Source of the DNA: an uncultured Pseudorhodobacter sp.
GTDB lineage: Bacteria; Pseudomonadota; Alphaproteobacteria; Rhodobacterales; Rhodobacteraceae
NCBI GenBank assembly: GCA_913062925.1
Contig: CAJXWJ010000035.1
Location: 1-37,719 of the forward strand
Length of the DNA stretch: 37,719 nt
Reading direction: 5' to 3'
This document shows positions 33,313-37,719 of this stretch, piece by piece; the first letter of the stretch is position 1, and the number at the start of each line of letters is the position of its first letter. Both the position numbers and the translations under genes were made by a program. Below the pieces are notes generated by a model. It ran no database searches, was not told the origin of the DNA, and was given only the letters and a program-made list of their open reading frames with translations.

Positions 33313-33558
33313 ATGAATGATGCCTATAGTGTAACCGCCGACGAATTGCGCCAATTCATCGAAAGGTTCGAGCAGCTGGAATCCGAGAAAAAGGATGTCA
33401 GCGAGCAGCAAAAAGAGCTGATGGCCGAGGCGAAGGGCCGTGGCTATGACACCAAGGTGATGAAAAAGGTCATCGCATTGCGCCGGCGCAAGCCCGATGA
33501 GATTGCCGAAGAAGAGGCGATCATCGAGATGTATAAGTCTGCCTTGGGTATGCAGTAA
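33313..33558 (+). CDS. gapR: GapR nucleoid-associated protein (DUF2312/UPF0335)
   Basis: 81 residues. It matches DUF2312 across its length: SVTADELRQFIERFEQLESE, then GYDTKVMKKVIALRRRKPDE and EEEAIIEMYKSALG. In Caulobacter this family, GapR, encircles overtwisted DNA ahead of polymerases and supports chromosome replication. The protein is mostly helix, with a charged coiled coil followed by the basic segment RRRK. It has its own terminator and is monocistronic. Confidence 0.93.
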   Translation: MNDAYSVTADELRQFIERFEQLESEKKDVSEQQKELMAEAKGRGYDTKVMKKVIALRRRKPDEIAEEEAIIEMYKSALGMQ

Positions 33559-33567
33559 GTCAGATTT

Positions 33568-33590
33568 GGGGGGCATTTGCCCCCCTTTTT
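33568..33590 (+). terminator. Rho-independent terminator after gapR
   Basis: GGGGGGC (33568-33574) pairs with GCCCCCC (33579-33585) around the loop ATTT, followed by five T. It lies between gapR and the convergent gene at 33592, and could act on both strands, although the minus-strand side has fewer T. Confidence 0.85.
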
Positions 33591-33591
33591 C

Positions 33592-34464
33592 TTAGGGCGC
33601 GATAAAGCGCACACCGGGCATTTGTGCAATGCGGGCAACGTCTTGGGCGTAAAGCTGCGACAGCGCGTCCACAACCTCTTGGGTCCAACCTGGCATCTCG
33701 ACCTCGGCCTCCAGCCGCTCGGGCAGGGCGAATTTCTCTAAAAACGCCGTGACAATCTTGCGCCGCTGCGCCACCGAGCCGGGGGGGTGATTGGCAAGAT
33801 AGCCTTGCAGCCGCGTTAAGCCCTCGGGCGCCATCAGCGTAGCCAAAAGATCGTCATCCCCCCGCAGCGCGACATCTTCGGGCAAATCGGCCACCGCGCG
33901 CAGCACCTCGGGCCAGATCAGCGGCGTATCCTCATCACACCAGACCGTAAGCGGCACACCTGGCGAAAGTTTCATAATCCGTTCAAGGGTTTCCGACCAT
34001 CTTAGCGTGAAAAGGTCTGTAGCGCCGATAAAGTCGTCATAGGTTTTATCCTCGATTCTTTGCAGCAGCATCGGCAAAAACGTCGCTGGATTGCGGATGG
34101 CCAAAAAGAATTCGGCCTCGATCTCGGGAAAAATCTGGTTAAAAGCCTGCACCCTTTCGCCCGCCACTGGATAAAGTTTCTTATCCAAAACCCAAGGCGG
34201 CAACGACAAAAAGCTGTCCCATGACAGGATCAGCCGGTCGGCAAGGGCTTCTTCCATGATCTTATCAAGGATAAGCGCTTGGGTGTCGCGATCGGCCTGC
34301 CCGCCCTTTAGCTCTTTGACAGTATCGCGCAGCAGATGGCGATAGCGTTTCGGGCCGGGGACCGAGACGGCATGTTGGGTTAAAATGTCGCGATCTTTCA
34401 GCAGGGATTTCAACAGACGCTCTTCGTCGGTGAAATGCGCGCCAAGGTGGTAAACGATCCGCAT
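33592..34464 (-). CDS. Conserved-looking hypothetical protein, possibly sulfotransferase-related
   Basis: 290 residues. It opens MRIVYHLGAHFTDEERLLKS, a beta strand and loop like the start of P-loop sulfotransferase-fold proteins, followed by VSVPGPKRYRHLL. The middle has FLAIRNPATFLPMLLQ, similar in pattern to the RNP segment of sulfotransferases, and VPLTVWCDEDTPLIWPEVL. A canonical PAPS-binding loop is not visible. No signal peptide. I infer the fold only. The gene is divergent from the permease at 34555 with 90 bases between them. Confidence 0.75.
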   Translation of the reverse strand: MRIVYHLGAHFTDEERLLKSLLKDRDILTQHAVSVPGPKRYRHLLRDTVKELKGGQADRDTQALILDKIMEEALADRLILSWDSFLSLPPWVLDKKLYPVAGERVQAFNQIFPEIEAEFFLAIRNPATFLPMLLQRIEDKTYDDFIGATDLFTLRWSETLERIMKLSPGVPLTVWCDEDTPLIWPEVLRAVADLPEDVALRGDDDLLATLMAPEGLTRLQGYLANHPPGSVAQRRKIVTAFLEKFALPERLEAEVEMPGWTQEVVDALSQLYAQDVARIAQMPGVRFIAP

Positions 34465-34554
34465 AAGTTACTGTACCTGATGACTGCTTTGTTCTTTGCG
34501 CCACTATAGCCGCTTTTCTTTACAGGGAAACCGGTTTCGGATAAGTCGATCTAT

Positions 34555-36219
34555 ATGATGTCCGATAAAAACACTCAGATACCACGACGGCGTTGGCCAA
34601 GCTGGTTGGATGGCTGGTCGATTGCCGCAGCTGCCGTGGCCATGGTGGTGTTGGCGCCGATGCTCTCGGTGGTTTGGCTGGCGCTGACGGCAACGGGCAA
34701 TATCTGGCCGCATCTGTTGTCGACCGTGCTGCCGCGCTATCTGGCGGCCACGCTGCGGCTGATGCTGGCCGTGGGGGTGCTGACAGCGGTGATGGGGGTT
34801 GGCACGGCTTGGCTGGTGACGATGTACCGCTTTCGCGGTGCAAAGGTGATGTCCGCCCTCTTGTTGTTTCCGCTGGCGATCCCGGCCTATGTTGGCGCCT
34901 ATGCCTTGGTCGATTTTCTGGATTATTCCGGCCCCATGCAGCGGGCCTTGCGCGCCGCGTTTGGCTGGACCTCGGCGCGCGATTATTGGTTTTTCGAGAT
35001 CCATTCCGAGCCGATGGCGGCGCTGGTGCTTTCGGCGGCGCTTTATCCTTATGTCTATCTGCTGACCCGGGCTGCGCTGCGCGAGCAATCGGGGGCAAGC
35101 TACGAGGTGGCGCGCGCGCTTGGGCTGGGGCCTTGGGCACTTTTTTGGCGGCTGGGGCTGCCCTTGGTGCGGCCTGCGGTGGCGGTTGGGGTGGCGCTTG
35201 CGATGATGGAGACGGTGGCTGATTTTGGCACTGTGGCGACCTTTGGCGTGCAAACGCTGACCACGGGGGTGTTCTCGACCTGGCTGAACGGCGGCAATGC
35301 AGGCGGGGCTGCGCAGATTTCCGGCGTGATTTTGGCGCTGGTTTTGGGGCTTGTAAGCCTTGAACGCTATAGCCGCAGGAACGCGCGCTTTTACGCCCAG
35401 GCCCGCGCCAGCCGTCCGGTGGTGGCGCAAGATCTGGCAGGCTGGCGTGGCGCGTTGGCGCTTTTGGCCTGCGCACTGCCGTTTTGCATGGGCTTTGTGC
35501 TGCCGGTGGCGGTGATGGCGGGCCATGCGCTGGCCAAGCCCGAGGCTTGGGCGGCGGCAGGGCTGGGGCAGGCGGCACTGAACACGGTTTTGGTGGCGGG
35601 GGTGGCGGCCGTGGTGACGGTTTCCGCAGCCTTGGTACTGGTTTACGCGGCAAAGCTGGCGCGCCGCAGGCTGGCGCAAGCGGTGCTGCCGCTGACGGCC
35701 TTGGGCTATGCGGCCCCCGGCGCGGTGCTGGCGGTGGGGATCTTGCTGCCGCTGGCAGCCCTTGACCACCGGCTGGCCGATCTGGTGCTGGCGATCAGCG
35801 GCACGGATCCGGGCCTGATGCTGACGGGCACTGCCGTGGCGATCATTCTGGCCTATGTGGTGCGGTTTTTCGGCATAGCACAAGGCGCTGTCGACGCAGG
35901 CTTTGGCCGCATCGCGCCCTCGCTGCCGATGGCCGCGCGCGCGCTGGGGCGCGGCCCTGCGGCAACGCTGCGCGCGATCTACCTGCCGCTGATGCGCGGC
36001 TCTGTCGGCTCGGCGCTTTTGGTGGTTTTTGTCGATTGCGTCAAAGAACTGCCCGCAACCTTGCTGCTGAGGCCGTTCAATTTCAACACCCTTTCCACCC
36101 GCGTTTACGAGCTTGCCAGTCTAGAGCGCATCGGCGAGGCCGCCCCCGCCGCCCTGATCGTCACCGCTGTTGGTCTGGTGGCGGTGACACTTTTGGCGCG
36201 CAGCAGTCAATCTGATTAA
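34555..36219 (+). CDS. Fe(3+)-type ABC transporter permease (FbpB/SfuB-like, two-domain)
   Basis: 554 residues with about twelve membrane helices. Two BPD_transp_1 domains are fused, each with an EAA coupling loop: YEVARALGLGPWALFWRLGL in the first half and MAARALGRGPAATLRAIYLP in the second. This layout is typical of FbpB/SfuB/HitB ferric-iron permeases, though some thiamine or phosphonate permeases look alike. No binding protein or ATPase is adjacent. A start at the second ATG (34558) is equally possible, and no good ribosome binding site is seen for either. Confidence 0.88.
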   Translation: MMSDKNTQIPRRRWPSWLDGWSIAAAAVAMVVLAPMLSVVWLALTATGNIWPHLLSTVLPRYLAATLRLMLAVGVLTAVMGVGTAWLVTMYRFRGAKVMSALLLFPLAIPAYVGAYALVDFLDYSGPMQRALRAAFGWTSARDYWFFEIHSEPMAALVLSAALYPYVYLLTRAALREQSGASYEVARALGLGPWALFWRLGLPLVRPAVAVGVALAMMETVADFGTVATFGVQTLTTGVFSTWLNGGNAGGAAQISGVILALVLGLVSLERYSRRNARFYAQARASRPVVAQDLAGWRGALALLACALPFCMGFVLPVAVMAGHALAKPEAWAAAGLGQAALNTVLVAGVAAVVTVSAALVLVYAAKLARRRLAQAVLPLTALGYAAPGAVLAVGILLPLAALDHRLADLVLAISGTDPGLMLTGTAVAIILAYVVRFFGIAQGAVDAGFGRIAPSLPMAARALGRGPAATLRAIYLPLMRGSVGSALLVVFVDCVKELPATLLLRPFNFNTLSTRVYELASLERIGEAAPAALIVTAVGLVAVTLLARSSQSD

Positions 36220-36235
36220 ACCTACGCAATCCGTC

Positions 36236-36264
36236 TTGCACTTGCTGCTGCGACTTGCTAAATC
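36236..36264 (+). promoter_or_regulatory. Putative promoter of tRNA-Thr
   Basis: TTGCAC (36236-36241) and TAAATC (36259-36264) are 17 bases apart, and the -10 ends 11 bases before the tRNA. Spacing and distance equal those before tRNA-Asn at 90-118. Confidence 0.5.
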
Positions 36265-36275
36265 GGCGCTGTGTT

Positions 36276-36351
36276 GCCCTTATAGCTCAGCTGGTAGAGC
36301 ACCTGATTTGTAATCAGGGGGTCTCGGGTTCGAATCCTGATGGGGGCACCA
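36276..36351 (+). tRNA. tRNA-Thr (anticodon TGT), CCA encoded
   Basis: The acceptor stem pairs 36276-36282 with 36341-36347 (two G-T pairs). The D-loop is AGCTCAGCTGGTAGAGC, the anticodon TGT lies in CTGATTTGTAATCAG, the T-loop is GGTTCGAATCC, and CCA is encoded at 36349-36351. TGT reads ACA and related threonine codons. A recombinase element begins 16 bases after it, in keeping with tRNA 3' ends as integration targets. Confidence 0.97.
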
Positions 36352-36367
36352 TTTAGCTTCAGATTCT

Positions 36368-36446
36368 AAGTCCAGCGCTTAGCTAAGCATCTGTTAATAC
36401 ACACATATTGCAACTTGCCTCAGCTTAGGCATCGATTTGTGTGGAC
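36368..36446 (+). repeat. Long inverted repeat, left copy
   Basis: This 79-base segment is the reverse complement of 37641-37719 with a single difference (T at 36371, where the other copy would give C). It ends four bases before the recombinase start codon. It contains a perfect 12-bp palindrome GCTTAGCTAAGC at 36377-36388 and an imperfect one, GCCTCAGCTTAGGC, at 36417-36430, with centres 41 bases apart. The repeat is at least 79 bp long, because the right copy is cut by the window end. Confidence 0.95.
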
Positions 36447-36450
36447 CAAA

Positions 36451-37638
36451 ATGCTGACCAAAAACATCCCTTATACGTTTAACCGTGGCGGTTACTTTTA
36501 CTTTTCGCGTCGTGTTCCATCAGACTTGCTGCATCATTATAGCTACCCCAGAATCGTGCAGGGGCTTCGTACCAAGTCGCAACAAACAGCTAAAACACGC
36601 GCTTTGGTTGCAGCTGCAAAACTCGATGAACGTTGGTCACAATTGCGCTTGGCACATGGCGATGTCTTTGGCGCTAAGCTGCAAAAAGTTGGCACTGAAG
36701 CTGCCCCGCATAGTCGCAGGTATAACGTTGAACCTCAGGTTGCTGAAGCGCTAGGGCCAACACTGGCTGAAGCCTTAAAGCTATATGTGACACAAAAGGG
36801 CAAAGGCCGTGGCAAGACGTTTCAAGCGGGGGCTGAGCGAGCTTGTTCTTACCTTATAGCTGCATGTGGGGTTAAACCTTTGACCAGCTATAGCAGAACA
36901 GATGCCCTGAAGTTTCGAGATTGGCTGATCGCAAAGGGACTTAGCGGCTCCAGTGTCACCCGTGTGATGTCGAGCCTGAAAGCTGTGATAAACTTTGCGA
37001 CTTCAGAACTGGCCTTAGAAACACGAAACCCTTTCATTGGCATTTATCATGATCGCAAAGCAGGTGTGCTAGATCGAAAGCCAATCCCGCTTATCAGCAT
37101 CCGTAAGATTCAAAGCCAATGCGTTAAAGGTGATGATGAAATGCGATGGCTTGCAGCTTTGGTCTCAGACACAGGAATGCGCCTTGCTGAAGCGACAGGA
37201 TTGCTGCGTGAAGACTTTGTGCATGTAGAAGGTGACTTACCATTTATCCGTATAATTCCATATACTTGGCGGACACTTAAGACTGAAAGCAGTAAACGAA
37301 ACGTACCATTAGTCGGCGCATCGCTTTGGGCTGCTAAACGTATCATGTCACAAGAGCCAGTCAGCCGCTTTGCTTTCCCAAGGTACAATAAAACTGCCAT
37401 CACAAATGCCAATTCAGCAAGTGCTGCCCTGAACAAATGGATGAAGCCGATGATACCCGCAGGGTGTTCCATGCATAGCTTTAGGCATTCCATGCGTGAC
37501 AGGCTCAGAGCAGTACAATGCCCTGCTGATATTGTTGATCAGATTGGAGGCTGGCAAACCAATGGTGTTGGGCATGGCTATGGGGAAGGCTACCCAATCG
37601 AGGTTCTGCATGAGTGGTTGTCAAAGGTAAGCCCTTGA
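36451..37638 (+). CDS. Tyrosine recombinase/phage-type integrase
   Basis: 395 residues. The N-terminal segment IPYTFNRGGYFYFSRRVP resembles the DUF6538-like start of many alphaproteobacterial integrases. A SAM-like core-binding domain spans about 100-190. The catalytic set is complete: Arg244 (DTGMRLAEATG), Lys277 (RTLKTESSKRN), His342 and Arg345 (HSFRH), Trp368 (GGWQT) and Tyr377 (GHGYGEGY). A longer in-frame TTG start at 36415 would lie inside the repeat and is not favoured. G+C is visibly lower than in the surrounding genes, indicating transfer. It is framed by inverted repeats 4 and 2 bases away. Confidence 0.93.
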   Translation: MLTKNIPYTFNRGGYFYFSRRVPSDLLHHYSYPRIVQGLRTKSQQTAKTRALVAAAKLDERWSQLRLAHGDVFGAKLQKVGTEAAPHSRRYNVEPQVAEALGPTLAEALKLYVTQKGKGRGKTFQAGAERACSYLIAACGVKPLTSYSRTDALKFRDWLIAKGLSGSSVTRVMSSLKAVINFATSELALETRNPFIGIYHDRKAGVLDRKPIPLISIRKIQSQCVKGDDEMRWLAALVSDTGMRLAEATGLLREDFVHVEGDLPFIRIIPYTWRTLKTESSKRNVPLVGASLWAAKRIMSQEPVSRFAFPRYNKTAITNANSASAALNKWMKPMIPAGCSMHSFRHSMRDRLRAVQCPADIVDQIGGWQTNGVGHGYGEGYPIEVLHEWLSKVSP

Positions 37639-37640
37639 GT

Positions 37641-37719
37641 GTCCACACAAATCGATGCCTAAGCTGAGGCAAGTTGCAATATGTGTGTATTAACAGATGC
37701 TTAGCTAAGCGCTGGGCTT
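37641..37719 (-). repeat. Long inverted repeat, right copy (cut by window end)
   Basis: Reverse complement of 36368-36446 at 78 of 79 positions, starting two bases after the recombinase stop codon. It carries the same 12-bp palindrome at 37699-37710. It continues to the last base given, so its true length is unknown. Confidence 0.95.

Larger units (their letters stand above)
36368..37719 (+). mobile_element. Putative recombinase element: inverted repeat - tyrosine recombinase - inverted repeat
   Basis: The whole 1352-base unit consists of one gene between two 79-bp inverted repeats, with only six non-repeat, non-coding bases. It lies directly after tRNA-Thr. The layout resembles a one-gene insertion sequence, but with a tyrosine recombinase instead of a DDE transposase. 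It may instead be an invertible segment, or the first gene of a tRNA-integrated island whose attachment and arm sites form the repeat. The far boundary is not seen, because the window ends inside the right copy. Confidence 0.55.

Noticed and set aside
34504-35883. 459-codon open frame antisense to the ABC permease
   Set aside because: Composition is dominated by Arg, His, Gln and Pro with no hydrophobic core, as expected for the shadow of a high-GC membrane protein gene; the permease on the plus strand has clear helices and EAA loops.
36276-36446. attL core shared between the tRNA-Thr 3' end and the other side of the recombinase gene
   Set aside because: No direct repeat of the tRNA 3' end was found within the window; the only repeat is inverted and starts 16 bases past the tRNA. 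A distant attR outside the window remains possible.
1-37719. CRISPR arrays, rRNA genes, replication origin
   Set aside because: No regularly spaced direct repeats, no rRNA-like stretches and no DnaA-box cluster were noticed on reading through the window.

Overview
The window looks like chromosome of an alphaproteobacterium of the Rhodobacter/Roseobacter group (Rhodobacteraceae). The basis is the high G+C, the family content (GapR/DUF2312, NDUFA12, DUF2155, ScfR-type regulator, RutR-like TetR pair), a Rhodobacteraceae-style intergenic repeat near 18120-18199, and regulatory motifs of types known from Rhodobacter. Its two ends lie at repeat-prone sequence (a tRNA-Asn gene at the left, a long inverted repeat at the right), so it may be a complete contig. 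No stretch above about 300 bases lacks a gene.

Layout. 1-2401: tRNA-Asn, an MBL-fold hydrolase and a divergent EnvZ-like sensor kinase. 2560-4564: clpP and clpX, each closed by a clear terminator. 4724-5957: an NDUFA12-MlaD-DUF2155 operon with overlapping start and stop codons, converging on and overlapping aat. 6585-8421: accB-accC on the minus strand, with a UUCG-loop terminator before aat.

8641-23520 is dominated by reductive pyrimidine catabolism. PreT-PreA reduce uracil or thymine, dihydropyrimidinase opens the ring, and a ureidopropionase-type amidohydrolase releases beta-alanine, NH3 and CO2. An NMT1-type ABC importer plus a small SMR-like protein follow in the same operon. Two RutR-like TetR regulators and a UPF0303 protein sit beside them, and two tandem RutR-like boxes occupy the divergent promoter region. 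An unknown protein, a luciferase-like oxidoreductase and the potassium transporter Kup lie in between.

23629-28276 is a sensory module: an ScfR-type regulator with a ScfR-like box over its own ribosome binding site, a lone receiver, a two-TM protein and a sodium/solute-symporter sensor kinase. A stand-alone FliM/FliN-domain protein follows. 29352-30717 is a two-gene sulfur operon, a split version of Blh. Its promoter carries a SqrR-like dyad between -35 and -10, and a perfect FNR-type box stands just upstream. A 57-codon gene and a crotonase/degenerate-HAD protein follow, then gapR, an unknown conserved-looking protein and an orphan Fbp-type permease.

36236-37719: tRNA-Thr(TGT) and, 16 bases after it, a lower-GC element in which a tyrosine recombinase gene is framed almost to the codon by a 79-bp inverted repeat with one mismatch. 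The right copy runs to the last base of the window. This is the least ordinary structure seen here.
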